Below, in pieces: positions 45,627 to 56,340 of a stretch of 64,000 nucleotides of DNA; the first letter of the stretch is position 1, and each line of letters begins with the position of its first letter. Origin of the DNA: Parathielavia appendiculata (taxonomy: Eukaryota > Ascomycota > Sordariomycetes > Sordariales > Chaetomiaceae); the NCBI RefSeq assembly GCF_033297405.1, contig NW_026944225.1, positions 1,623,413 through 1,687,412 of the forward strand, read 5' to 3'. The position numbers and the translations under genes were made by a program. The notes below the pieces were generated by a model. The model worked only from the letters and a program-made list of their open reading frames with translations. It had not been told where the DNA came from and did not search any database.

Positions 45627-46751
45627 ATGGGAGATTTTACCGGCCTCGCGGGGACTTTGCTCGGCCCCATCACAACAGCATGGTCCATGCCAGCGAGCTG
45701 CACCGTGCATGTCCTGAATTGCGCGACCTGCACCAAAGGCTACAGAGGCCAACGATGCGTCGACGACAGCGGAGGTGGGCAACCACATGATTACTTGGGC
45801 CGCTGACCGCCGGCAACGGCACGCGCGGGAACGCCACAGCATCCGTTCGCAGGTTGGGGTTTCTACTCGCCTGGACTAGCCTGTCCAGCAGGCTACACGG
45901 CGGCCTGTACGGCTCAGCACGGCGGGCGGGCCGACTGGGACATTGAATTCAATCTGGTCCTTGGTGAAACTGCGATAGGATGCTGTCCACAGTAAGTACC
46001 TGGACATACTCAGAAACGTCGCTGGTGTAACCGTCGGCTAAACTAGGTCAGGGGCTTTCGGTGTACAAACTTGTCGGCAACACGTGCATTGCTACTGTCT
46101 CAACCGGGACCTCCATCACAGCGATCACGGGCGTGTGCTCTGGGTCCGAACTTCAGCGTCGGCGAGCTTACGGTGCCCAACGTCATCATCATCACGCCAT
46201 CTGCGACAGGCGCGCCAGCACCCGTGCAGACCGAGACACTCCCAGTAACGCTGTATGCGCCCATGTTTCAACTGAACTACCGGTCGTCTGATCTGGCAGC
46301 GCTCTCGCCGTCAACATCAACATCGTCGCGTGCCACCACTGGCAGCACATCGGCACTGAGCATTAACTCGGATGCAGCAACCGACTCGTCGTCAGCGTCA
46401 GCCCCAGCGGCGTCAGCTCCTGGATCATCCAGCCAGCGCTGTCCACTGCAGCGGCACTTGGCCTCGCGGTGGGCGCAGCACTTGGAGGCATCCTGTCTGC
46501 CGCCGTGGTGGCATGGGTCTGGGTCAAAAGGAGGAGACAGCGAGCTGCGAATACGGTCGAGCCGGCTGGCACTGGTGGTGGGGGTCACGACAATACCGAC
46601 ACAAGATACTATAAAACAGTATACCGAGCACGGCTGGGGCACCTCCGAGTTGGAGGCGTCGCATGGGCTGGCACCTTCCGAGTTGACCGCCGGGACCCCT
46701 AGGTTGAACCCGGGCTATATTGACCCCAAGTCTGCCGCAGAACTCGGCTAG
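45627..46751 (+). pseudogene. Cys-rich membrane protein, copy 2, with several frame breaks
   Basis: ATG 45627 opens MGDFTGLAGTLLGPITTAW, then SCTVHVLNCATCTKGYRGQ. After a probable intron comes GWGFYSPGLACPAGYTAAC and AIGCCPQ, then a good intron (GTAAGT donor at about 45992, TCAG acceptor before GGCTTTCGG). The next exon begins GFRCTN, but the expected NTCIATVSTGTSI is in another frame, and FSVGELTVPNVI returns to the first. The helix (AVGAALGGILSAAVVAWVWV) is again in a shifted frame, and a coding-like tail ends in the original frame at 46751. At least three single-base shifts are needed, so this copy looks broken. Its domain order equals that of copy 1. Confidence 0.6.
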
Positions 46752-46841
46752 AACCCCCTGTCTAGACGGGAGCTCCGGGTTGATAGATGGAAGGAGCAAA
46801 CGATGAAGGTGCATGAGGTTGATGGATTTAGAGTTGTCCAG

Positions 46842-48231
46842 CTATAGTGCCTCATTCTGCATTAGCTTGATCAATTCCGTTCTCAGAGCCTCCAGTACTC
46901 CCTCAGGCGGTTTGCCTTCGCCTTGGCCGAAAAAGTCGCAGAGCTCCTTGTAAAGGCACTCCTCATCGGTGCAAGGCACCTTGACAAGCTTGGCTATCTC
47001 CTGGACAATCTTCCTCAGAATGTTTCCCCTGCCCATTGGGTTTGTGGCCGCGATGTGAAGGTTCTCGGTGATAAGCGTAGCGCTTGTGTGATACGTCCGG
47101 CTGTGACACCCGATTTCGTCCTCGACCATGGCCTCCCTGATGGCGTCGCGGTAAACCTTACGACAACGGCCAGCGTTTGTGGCGAGTCCTCTCGCATTTG
47201 GGGGTCATGAAGCACTCCGTCAGATTCGTACCCGTACATACCTGGATCCCAATCTCGAGTCAACCAGCCTGGCTATCTGAGGTTGCCGAGTGAGTTGGGC
47301 CAGGCGCCGACGCCATCCCAGTCGATGATGCCGACGAGATCACCCTGTGGCGAGACAAGGAAATTCTGGATGTCAAAGTCCGGGTGTGAGGACAAAGGAC
47401 TCACGATCAGCCGCAAAAGTGTCGCCCATGCAGCCAATGAAGAACTTAAGAAGTCGTCTTTAACCAAGTAGGAATTCCGAGTTGGGCTTCTGCCTGTGTA
47501 GCGCACTGGTATAGTTAGAACTCTTTGGCTGTCTTGTAAGGGCCGCTCAAGAAGTAGGCAGGCATGTATCGTTATGCTTCAGGCGCTTCTCGCACTCCAT
47601 CATGTCCATCTCACGGCGGCGGGTAACACCATTCAATTGGTCATCGCTCCCAACACCAATCGTCCGCCCTGTTTGGATCGAAATTTGCTGAGCTGAACCA
47701 TAGCCGACGCCACGCTCTTGAGAACGCGAGTCCGACGACGGTGGCGATTCTCTTCCGACATACCCTGGGGCTTGGCAAACCAGAAGTCGTCCCCAGAGAT
47801 GCCATCTACGAAGTATGAAAGAGAGCCAGATGTGCGGACAGCCGAGATCGTTGTCGACAGTTTTGCTAAATCCAAAAACGTCAGGATAGCGACGGAAGTG
47901 CGCTCCCGAATGAGCTGCATCGTCCGGGCTTCTGACCCCAGTTCGTCGGCGCAAAGCGTGTTCCAATATCCGGGTGTTCCATTGATGGGTATTTGAGAAG
48001 CCATAGCATCCCTCGATCTTCGAAGTCAATCGTGAATGGGATATTGTACGACCCGTGGATTGGCGCCCCGACAACCGGTGGGCGAGACGGAGGGTCTTTG
48101 GGATACTTGCTGGGCCAGAGCTCGCTGGCCCTTTCAAGAACCTTATTCAATTGAACCACGGCGAGGATTGGGCGGAAAGGAGCCAGCTCATCCTCCTCCG
48201 GGTTAGCGGGAGGCGCATGATTCGGAGGCAT
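46842..48231 (-). pseudogene. Aminoglycoside-phosphotransferase-like kinase, frame-broken
   Basis: ATG 48231 (MPPNHAPPANPEEDELAPF) leads into the N-lobe GSYNIPFTIDFED and then LLK. From there INGTPGYWNTL and EARTMQLIRERTSVAI are in a second frame, DVFGFSKTVDNDLGCPHIW in a third, and DFWFAKPQ in the second again. The C-lobe keeps the catalytic-type motifs HPDFDIQNFLV and GIIDWDGVGAW, followed by a helical tail to 46842. Three single-base shifts in the N-lobe cannot be introns. The APH/choline-kinase-like family is large in fungi, and substrates are mostly unknown. The broken frame predicts no full-length product. Confidence 0.75.
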
Positions 48232-48902
48232 CCCCGAAAACACTGTGTTATGCAAGGCGAGGTAGGACCGCGTTGAATGAAGACGCCCCCTGAGGATCAA
48301 TTGCAGCGAAGCAAAAATGCAGTTGAGTAACTGAGGGCAGAAGTTACATGCTCTTCTTTTGTCTAGCAGCTGTGTCCTAAAGCAAGGGACTGGCAATGGA
48401 AGAAACACACAACACCAGGGATTCGCTAGTCGTCAGCGACCCAAACTACTGATCCAGCCCTCGGTAGCTTATCTAGGGGAGAGCGGACGGGATCCCGAGT
48501 TCTCCTATAACTCTTTATCGTTCGTGCAAGGCATGCCGAACATGGAAGCTCAGGGCACCGAAAACTGGGGTACAACAGCCCGGAAAATGGGATACAACTG
48601 AAGGCCACGCTTGTGACGGATGGATGGATGGAATTTATTTCGCCCGGAGGCGTGAAGCCTAAAGGGCCTTGGCACGCTAACTACAGTACATCCAATTCGT
48701 TGACGTTCAATCATCAAACTCGTACAAGCCCTCTACTTTCTCCCCTTCTCTCACGCCGCCTGTTGCCTCTTGACTTAGTTTAGTAGATCGACTTGGAGGC
48801 TGCGTTCTCCAAGTGTTCAGCGTGCTATCTTCTTCAGCAGCTAAAGCGGGATCTGCTGGTTGAGGCTGTGTAGTGTTAGTGGAGCTCCGCTACTGTGATT
48901 GT
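48232..48902. other. Intergenic region with duplicated fragment
   Basis: No intact gene. A segment at 48395-48505 is listed separately because it has an inverted copy near 54.7-54.8 kb. Confidence 0.5.
48395..48505 (+). repeat. Fragment duplicated in inverted orientation at 54698-54815
   Basis: About 110 bp align with the reverse complement of 54698-54815. The core (CGGTAGCTTATCTAGGGGAG on this side) is nearly identical. A run CCCAAACTAC here is CCCAACTAC there, so this copy is out of frame where the other is open. Confidence 0.75.
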
Positions 48903-49420
48903 CGTAATCTTCGTCGTTCCTCGTCGAGATCCAATCACCCTGTCGCCATTGCGTACTTGATCGTTACCCAAACTGCTTTTATGTCTGGCGACCACATCTT
49001 TAGATCCGATGGTGCTTTCCCTCCCGGGTAGAATGAGAGGCTCCCTCGCCTTGCCAGTGTGCATTGCAGCATGTCTTCCCTCAGAGCTTCTCATCTCACG
49101 CATCGCAACAGGAAATGTTCCACTGTCTCCCTCGCTCGGCCGCAGGGACAAAGCTCTGACTCGACCGCTCCAATCCTGCTCAGAAAGCCATTTAACCTCG
49201 CCATTTCAGTTCGAAGTAGTGCCAATACGCAGGCTTCTCTTCGCTTCAGCTTGTCATAGAGATCGCGGGTGTGCTTGCCTGGTAGTGCCGCGTCCATGAC
49301 CTTTGAGAATTTGCCTACGCCTTCAGGAAGAACTCTCCACCGCTGCCGAAGAACAAACCGGGCGCGTGGAAAAGAGCTTGGGACCTATAGGGCCTTTAGG
49401 GCGCCGTTTAACGGTTCTCG
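48903..49420 (-). mobile_element. 3' fragment of a Tad-like non-LTR retrotransposon (LINE)
   Basis: Reading minus from about 49420: RFVLRQRWRVLPEG, then RDLYDKLKRREACVLALLRT, then RIGAVESELCPCGRARETVEHFLLRC. The last is the C-x-C ... H-x(4)-C knuckle at the C-terminus of fungal LINE polyproteins. After a frame break the tail continues EDMLQCTLARRG and WSPDIKAVWVTIKYAMATG, then a TGA that replaces an expected Arg codon. A CGA to TGA change is what RIP produces. Reverse transcriptase and endonuclease regions are absent, so this is a dead 3' remnant. Confidence 0.75.
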
Positions 49421-49958
49421 CCCCTGTACGGTAGGGGTGAACCCGTTAGAGGGCGCTGCGGTGGCCACTGAAGCGGGCGAGCCAGCTGCAGGATCATTCA
49501 GGGGAGTAGATATAACGGGATATCCACGGCGCTAGCAAGGTCTCCCCGTAGATATGCCCGCTTATGTCGGACGACTGGGCCCCGTGCGGCGCCAGTCAGC
49601 GGTCAGCGCGCGGTCAGCCGGACCGTCAATACCAGCGAGTGCACCACTCTTTAGCGTAATACACCCTCTCTCACTCAACATCGTTATATCTTGGGAAATG
49701 TATAACTAGTTAGATTGTAGTAGTTGCCCTTTCGGTTTACCCGCCGGGCGTTAACGAACATACAGACACATATACATGTGAGAGATGAGCAATATATAGC
49801 GAAGGGCACAGCGGCGTAGGAATAATAATAATATATAGCGAGGCACAAGGGCGCTGCAAATACTACTCAATTCTGCTAATCGAAAACTGAGGAAAGGAAG
49901 AAGAAGATACAGGATGCGCGTCTGTCGCGCAAGAAGGTAATTAGGCGCACGAACCACC
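49421..49958. other. Intergenic region, AT-rich in part
   Basis: About 540 bp. The stretch 49660-49880 is AT-rich with repeated ATATATAGCGA motifs and may be further transposon debris. No gene seen. Confidence 0.4.
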
Positions 49959-50833
49959 TTACCTCACATAGACTCTAGTTATCCGTATGTAGGGCCGCTT
50001 AGTCATTCGCTCCGTCCACTCCTCTTCGTCCCAAATGACCAGATCCTTTGCCCCAAACACAAAAAACTTCATATGCCCGTCCCTCGCTAGCAGTTCCTCC
50101 CTCGAGGGGACGTCATCCTCCCCCTCAAGAAGTGCAAACGCGACCGCCCTCGCTTCGAGGATCTCCCCCTTCAGACCCATCAACCACGGATGCACCTGCT
50201 CGAGGAAATCGTGCACTGTCAGGAACCCATCGGGCCCCGCCCCCTTGGCTGTGACCAGCAGTTGAAACTTGGTTTCCGTCTTCCTCGGCCGCTCTGACCC
50301 GCAGCACACTAGGAGGTGCCCGCTACCTTCTCCATCCACCTCGGGCCATGCGTCATCTTCATCCTCGGGGTCGAAGTCAGGCAGCGAGCCGATTCGGGTC
50401 TTCCCATTCTCCTCCTCGCCACCCGGGAGGACATGGTCTCGGTGTACCTCGAACCAGTTATTCTCCCAGTCACTGAGGAGGTCGGCGCTGATTGTCACGG
50501 AAGAGACTTTTGGCTCGGTGTAGGGGTCTCGCGAGATGGGATGCCGCTGATCAACAGCGTCTGCGCGGTGGTAGGGCTCGTCGGGGATGGTGGGGTCGAT
50601 CCAATAACCCGCTGCGACGGAGATGGCGGCCTCAAGGGGGCCGTCAAGGGTCCATCGGAGACGCTTGGCAGAAGCGCTGTAGGCGGATATCAGACAAGAC
50701 TTGTACGTTCTTCATTATTACGAAGGAGGGAAAGCCCGCATTACCTCAATCCCGGGAAGATGCCGGCGGCAAAACTGGCTTCGAAAGAAGGAATACCATC
50801 AGGACCGGTTGGCCTATCCGCAGGAGGGGACAT
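49959..50833 (-). CDS. Conserved-looking fungal protein of unknown function, intact
   Basis: Exon 1 (50745-50833) starts ATG MSPPADRPTGPDG. A 68-bp intron has donor GAG/GTAATG and acceptor CCTACAG; exon 2 is 49959-50676. The total is 268 residues in one consistent frame. The middle contains LSDWENNWFEVHRDHVLPGG and an acidic linker, and the C-terminal half contains TVHDFLEQVHPWLMGLKGEIL, a block I associate with uncharacterised fungal proteins. No signal peptide or membrane helix. No catalytic motif recognised. It is notable that this gene is intact between broken neighbours. Confidence 0.75.
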
Positions 50834-51191
50834 TATGCCTGCTGGATGGGTTGAAGCTTGGAACAGGGTAAATTGTGGGGAGAATCAGAACAGCCAAGAG
50901 AGGCACTTGAATACTCTACGGTATTATTATAGTACCAGTACCCATGTTACTGGTGAGCAGATTCAGGTGCCTTGGCCGCGGCAAGACCCATGTTCTTTTG
51001 GGGCCCCACAAGTGCAAAGGTGAACACAATGCGACGACGCTCGGAGTTCAACTTTTCACGCCGATTAGGGGACCCTCCTCTTTTGGTCAATTCGTTTCCC
51101 AAAAAAGGCAGCTGGCAACAAAGGACAGAAGACTGCAAAGAGGAGCGAGGGAGCTAACTAAGCTAATGTCTTTAAGAGAGATATCAATAGA
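50834..51191. other. Intergenic region
   Basis: About 360 bp; no gene seen. Confidence 0.5.
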
Positions 51192-52487
51192 CTAAGGGTA
51201 AGTACACTTTGCCGGGGGGCAATGGCCGTGGTTGCAAGCGAAGCTGCGCAGACCCGAGAAGCTCTCGCCGTGACCCGGGGTCGGGATGCCCGGTGTATTC
51301 AGGACGGGCGGCGGCGTGTTGGGCTGGCCGTACAAAGTGCAGGTGCAGATCTCGTAAGGGCAGTATCCGAAATAGCAGCAGAAATCACAGAGACCCTCGT
51401 ACTCGCCCGTGCCCTTGCCCGTGACATAGGCGGTGCCCGTGCCGCCAGGCGACGTGGTATAGGGGATGTTGGTGCAGACGCCCGTGGCGATGTAGCCATG
51501 CGAGACGGTGAAGTTGCACAACGGGCCAAAGTCGGCCGGCAGACCCAGCACGGCGTATCCGGTGTCGCCCGTCAGCGCCGGGGACGGAACGGGGGTCCCT
51601 GGCGATGTGCAAGTGCAGGGAGGCGGGCAGAAGCCGAAAGTGCAGCTGTACTCGCACAGGCCCAGGTAAGCGCCGGGCCCGGTGGTGACCGCAAGTGCCG
51701 TCGGTCGTCCAAATCCGGTGTCCTAGGCATGCTCCCTCGTAGCAGATGCCGGGGGCACAGTCTTCCCTGTTTTATCATTAGTCTCTCTCTCTCCCCCTCC
51801 CTCTCTCTCTCTATACCAAGGGTCACACATACTCTGAGTTGCCGCAGGTCCATGTCTTGGAGTTGCAACACTGGGCTGCGGTGCCGCTGCAGGTGGCACC
51901 ATTGTGAGACGGCCCACAGAAGCCGTCGGTGGACCGGAGCGGCTCGATGACTATTATGCGGCACGCCGGGGCAGTCAGACCATATATGGTATGAAGAACT
52001 CTCTAGTGTGGCTTGTGATCTCCACCGGAGAAACAGGAGACAAACAGGGGGTATTGGACCTACACCCTTTCACACAGTACTCGGTCTCTGGCTCAATGTT
52101 GGAGCAGTCAAGGAGTAGACCTGGGTTCATGTCGAAGAACTCGTCCCTTGTGAGTTGAAACCTGGCAGCCATGTCGGAGGAAGTCCAATAGTTTACATCT
52201 CGCCCGTTTCGATCCATAGGCGACAGATGAAATCGCCAGGCTTGATCGCCAGGGGCATTGCGTCGCACTACAAAGGGGTCGCGGGCAGGAACTGGGACCT
52301 GGAAATCGGCGGCGGCGGCGAGATCCGTGGCCGCAGGAGACAATGACGCCGTTCCCGTGGCAACATCAAGGGCCTTATTCCTGACCTTGGACCATGTTAC
52401 CGCCTGGCACTCGTCGGCTGCCGTGGTAGGGAGAGAGGGCAGAAGAAAGGGAAGAAGCAAGGGGAGCGAGGCGGCGAGGAGCACCAT
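51192..52487 (-). pseudogene. Secreted LysM-like / chitin-binding (CBM18) Cys-rich protein with a frame break
   Basis: ATG 52487 opens a strong signal peptide (MVLLAASLPLLLPFLLPSL). A LysM-like module follows (YWTSSDMAARFQLTRDEFFDMN, then DCSNIEPETEYCV). After an intron near 51.9 kb comes a hevein-type module: DGFCGPSHNGATC, QCCNSKTWTC, then an intron (GTATGT donor, AAACAG acceptor) and EEDCAPGICYEGAC. The C-terminal part has repeats of the type GLCEYSCTFGFCPPPCTC and GLCDFCCYFGYCPYEICTC, ending CTYP at 51192. Between GAC and the first repeat (about 51725) the frame shifts with no room for an intron. If functional it would bind chitin outside the cell. A miscalled base is an alternative to decay. 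Confidence 0.6.
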
Positions 52488-52848
52488 ATTGGCAAAAGAA
52501 GATGAGCAAGTCTGTGCTCCGGTGAAGAGGGACAGGGAGAGGAAGATGGAGATTGAGAGGGAGAGGGAAAGGGAGAGGTGAAGGGAGAGAGAGGAGAGCC
52601 CTCAGTTGATGTGATCCTGTGGATTGGAGATGAAGCTTGAGCTGCCGCGACTCACGGACGACGACTGGCCCCAGGTCGGCAGAACCGCCGGCCATGGCCT
52701 GCTGCCATATTGCGATCGTATGATTCGGGAGTATCGTGTGGTATCGGATCTTCTGGACCTCTCCAACCCGAAACTGCTGTCTTTCCGAAGGCGGATTGAG
52801 GAACCAGAGTGATCAAGGGGAAAATACAAGTCAAAGCATCAAACCGCG
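52488..52848. other. Region between divergent genes; purine-rich tract
   Basis: About 360 bp between the LysM-like gene (minus) and the GT25 gene (plus). A GAGAGG-rich tract lies at about 52530-52595. It should contain both promoters. Confidence 0.45.
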
Positions 52849-54198
52849 ATGGATATCCGATTGCCACCGAGAAGAATTATCTACGCCGTCGGTACTGCGT
52901 TTGTTGTCGTCGCTTTTCTGTCGATTCCTTTCCACGGGCATCTTCCCCACAGCTCGGCGTTTGGGAAGCAGCGATGGGCTTCAACGAGCGTTCCCCTGGG
53001 CGACATCCGTAACAGCACGCTTGGCGTGAGTTTTTCGCGCGGCTGTACAGCGCTTGAATGCGTGGTGACAACCTGAGATGTATGATGATAACTGAATGTC
53101 TCTGCAGTTCAAAAAAATATTCGTTAGCGGCCTGCCATCCCGGTCGGACCGTCGCGACGGCTTAGCCCTACAGGCTGCGCCTAGCGGTCTTGAGATTGAG
53201 TTCATCGATGGCGTTTTGGGCAAAGACGTCCCTGACAAGGCCATCTCCAAAACGTCGCCAGACTCCCAACGCCTTTCCGACGGGGTCATAAGTTGCTGGC
53301 GCGCACACATGAACGCTGTTCGAGAGTAAGCAGCCATTGACCTTCTTCGGGCCAATCTTCTGCTTCTCCCCCGTACTTATCCTGCCTTGAAAACTCCAGG
53401 ATCGACACCGCAATTTAACCTCGGCTCTTATTCTCGAAGATGACGCCGACTGGAACATAAGGATACGAGACCAGCTCTATGACTTTGCACTGACGGCCCA
53501 CGCACTCACGCAGCCTCTACGCGGCCATCCCGACGTATATGCTGACCCAACGTATCCCAGGCCTCACGGAGACGTAGACGGCGGCTCGGTGCAAGAGATG
53601 GACTTCCACAAACTCCCCGCCACCGTGCTTCCGTCTACCTCTCCGTACGGAGACTACTGGGACCTTCTTTGGGCCGGCCACTGTGGGATGCATTCCGCTT
53701 TCCAACACGGCAACGTCCCCAAAGGACGCGTCATCCGCCTCAACGACGAGACGGTCGCTCCCAAGAAGAACCTGTGGACCTTCAACATCACCTTCACGCT
53801 AAAAAAGAAAACTACCCAGAGCACACACGCGCGTGCCACCACGTTCAGGAGGGCGTCTGTACGCTCGGTTACGCGCTCAGCCAACGAGGCGCGCAGACGC
53901 TCCTGCACGAAGTCGCCCTCAAGGACGTCAGCGCAGCCCTCGCATTCTGCTGCGATTCTACTGCGAATGCGAGCATGGGCGCGCGCCCGACCGCCAGTGC
54001 CTGACCACGCAGCCCAGTCTCTTTCGCCATCACCGCATGGCCGGGCCTAAGAGCGCTACGAGCGACATCGGCGACCATGGAAGTAACGGTGAGGTCCAAG
54101 ACACGGCCATGACCGACATGGTCCGGTGGAGTGTGCGGCTGAATGCCGATGCTTTGATGGAGGGGAAGACGGACTTTGCCGATCAGTATCCGGACTGA
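52849..54198 (+). pseudogene. GT25-family glycosyltransferase with frame breaks
   Basis: ATG 52849 starts MDIRLPPRR and a type II membrane anchor (AVGTAFVVVAFLSIPF). The intron 53026-53107 (GTGAGT, TGCAG) leads to FKKIFVSGLPSRSDRRDG and ISCWRAHMNAVRE. After a second intron, NLTSALILEDDADWN carries the acidic ED-D motif of GT25 enzymes but is one base out of frame. DLLWAGHCGMHS follows. Another shift lies at an A-run near 53805 (LKK, then NYPEHTRACHHV), and a further shift near 53945 comes before LLRFYCECEHG and DMVRWSVRLNAD, ending at 54198. Three single-base shifts suggest a dead gene or poor base calling. Its normal location would be the Golgi. Confidence 0.7.
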
Positions 54199-54548
54199 TG
54201 ACCGCGCATAAATTTTTTTTTCTATGGATAGTTAACTAACGTTTGTTATCTCCTTTTAAATCATGGATAATTTCCCGTTGAATACTTTCCTTCTGGATAT
54301 TAGCGGCATCAAATATCAACAGCACGGATATTGGAGAGCCACCGTAGATGGTGCTGCTGCTGCACTAGGCATTTTTAAGACGGAAAAAGGGGACATGAAG
54401 CGTGGAAGGCCAATTACTAAAGATTCCGCATTCTCCATATTGTTCAAGGATAGGCACAGAGCCGTCATCAGAAAGGACTCAGGGAGTTAATGAGAGTCCA
54501 TGGCTGATTTCAACGCGGCATAATCAAGCGATGATGACGGTGCTTCGG

Positions 54549-54878
54549 TCACAGCAGTGAGGTGTCTGGTCTTGTGGGGTCGTGGTGAACTGGACAACTG
54601 GCCATCTCCATGGTTCGATCTTTTGATCCGCCTGTTGTTTGTGCAACTACATAATGACCGTTTACATTGACAGCTGTCACATACGACCATACCTGGTAGA
54701 AAGCTCGGGATCCCGTCCGCTCTCCCCTAGATAAGCTACCAAGGGCCGGATCAGTAGTTGGGTCGGTGACGACCAGCGAATCCCCGGTGTTGTATGTTTT
54801 TGGGCTTCTATCTTCATTTTGGCTCCATCGACAATCTTGGGTGCCTGATATCATTTTCCATGTTCCATAATTATTCAT
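54549..54878 (-). CDS. Small unrecognised protein or gene remnant
   Basis: ATG 54878 opens a 109-residue frame beginning MNNYGTWKMISGTQDC. The stretch DSLVVTDPTTDPALGSLSRG is well formed, and the same sequence with a one-base insertion occurs at 48.4 kb. A GTATGG after TACCAG could be a splice donor, so the last third may not be translated as read. No family recognised; no signal peptide. Confidence 0.35.
   Translation of the reverse strand: MNNYGTWKMISGTQDCRWSQNEDRSPKTYNTGDSLVVTDPTTDPALGSLSRGERTGSRAFYQVWSYVTAVNVNGHYVVAQTTGGSKDRTMEMASCPVHHDPTRPDTSLL
54698..54815 (-). repeat. Inverted copy of the 48.4-kb fragment
   Basis: Reverse complement of 48395-48505 with about 85-90% identity by eye. 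This copy keeps an open frame. Confidence 0.75.
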
Positions 54879-55035
54879 AGCTATCGATTACTATGCTGGT
54901 GAGAGCCATGTGTCTAGTGAGTCTGTAAGAATCTACCCCTCGCATGTCATCGAAGACCACGTCATAAATCATGATCAACTATCCCATATCAAACTCCACA
55001 AACCATGCAAATCTGCCGCATCTCGTTCATCAGCA

Positions 55036-56340
55036 TCAGATCGACGTATGCAGCAGGAAGTCATCGTCATCGCTGTCCTCATCGCTTGAGTCGCTGTCCT
55101 CATCGCTTGAGTCGCTGTCCTCATCGCTTGAGTCGCTGTCGCTACCATCGTCACAGTCGTCGTCACCACTGGCGCTCCCCTCTTCATCGCTGATATCCTT
55201 CATTCTGGTCAACTCGAGAACCTGGCGATCAATATCACCATTCTTGGAAAGCAGCTCGCCAATCTCGTGAACCTTGGGCTGTGCAGCTCCATCTCCAATG
55301 GCCGCTGCGATGGTCTCCCCCTTTGTGTCCTGCATCGTCAGGATGGCTTCGTCCATGAACTTCGTGACAATGGGCTCCACCGTGTGTACCTGCTTAGTCT
55401 GGCCAATGCGGCGGACGCGTCCAGAAGCCTGGGGCTCCAAGCCCTCGTGCCACGAGTGGTCATAGACAATGGCCCGGTTCGCGGCGGTCAGATTCAATCC
55501 ATGGGAGCCACATGTGACCGATATCAGCTGGGCGAGCGTCAGCAAAGAGCCACTCGGTGGAGGATTGGAGGACGAACCATGATCTTGATATCGGAACTCT
55601 TCTGGGAGGCCTTGATGCACATGTCTTCGTGCTCCTGCGTCCTATCCCCGCAGAGTTAGACGAACTTGAACCCGCTCTGAAAAGCATGCACCCGAGAATG
55701 GAGAGAACCGGGATCCACTAAACGAAAACTGGTAGCATGGTCAGCATCTGTTGAAAGGGGGAGCTGGGAAAACGGCGCCCTACCGATGATCTGTGTCAGG
55801 TGCCATTTCTTGCCTACAAGTATGTTAGCCACATAACCCCTCAATACTGTGCCCAAAAGAGTAGTACTTACCACTTCTTACCAAGTCGAGGGCCGCGCGG
55901 GACTTTGCGCCATGCGGAATGATGTTCCAGGGCTCCTTGTCACCTGCCTTGAGAAAGTCGCCGGCAGGGTTCCGGATTTGCTCGACTCTGACAAGATCCT
56001 TTTTCGCTTTTCTCCCCTTCCTCGATTCCGTGCCCTTTTTCCTGCTTGTCTTTTTTTTTTCTTGCACTTCTTCCCCTTGGGACCGGTCTTCTGTCGAGCC
56101 AACCGTGGCTGCCATCCCAACTCGTCATCGCCCGGATAGCGGGCATGTTTCTTGCGGGCAGCACGGCTGTTGACGCCAGAGCGTTCAATTGTCCGATCAT
56201 GTCCTCAAAATTATCAGTATCGTGATAATAACACTCATCGCCTGCTGAATTGGCGCCTTCGCGACCCGGGACGCGCTGGCAGCTCAGGCAAGTTTTATTG
56301 AGGCAGTCGTTGCAAAATCTCAACTGGTGCATAACTGCAA
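55036..56340 (-). pseudogene. SNF2-family helicase remnant
   Basis: Reading minus: a RING-like piece (CNDCLNKTCLSC) is followed in shifting frames by ARKKHARYPGDDE, a Lys-rich linker, RNPAGDFLKAGDKEPWNIIP and SRAALDLVRS. The helicase C-domain then retains motif V (SHGLNLTAANRAIV) and motif VI (QASGRVRRIGQTK), and the frame ends in an acidic tail of repeated DSSDEDS units from a 21-nt tandem repeat (55075-55145). The region between (about 55630-55860) does not form a clean exon chain, and the N-terminal ATPase half (motifs I-III) is absent. The family remodels chromatin or acts in DNA repair. This copy cannot be complete. Confidence 0.7.

Larger units (their letters stand above)
54199..55035. 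other. Region with two small open frames
   Basis: Contains a 75-codon plus-strand frame (54263-54490, starting MDNFPLNTFLLDISGIKYQQ) with no known motif, and the minus-strand frame listed next. Nothing else seen. Confidence 0.35.
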
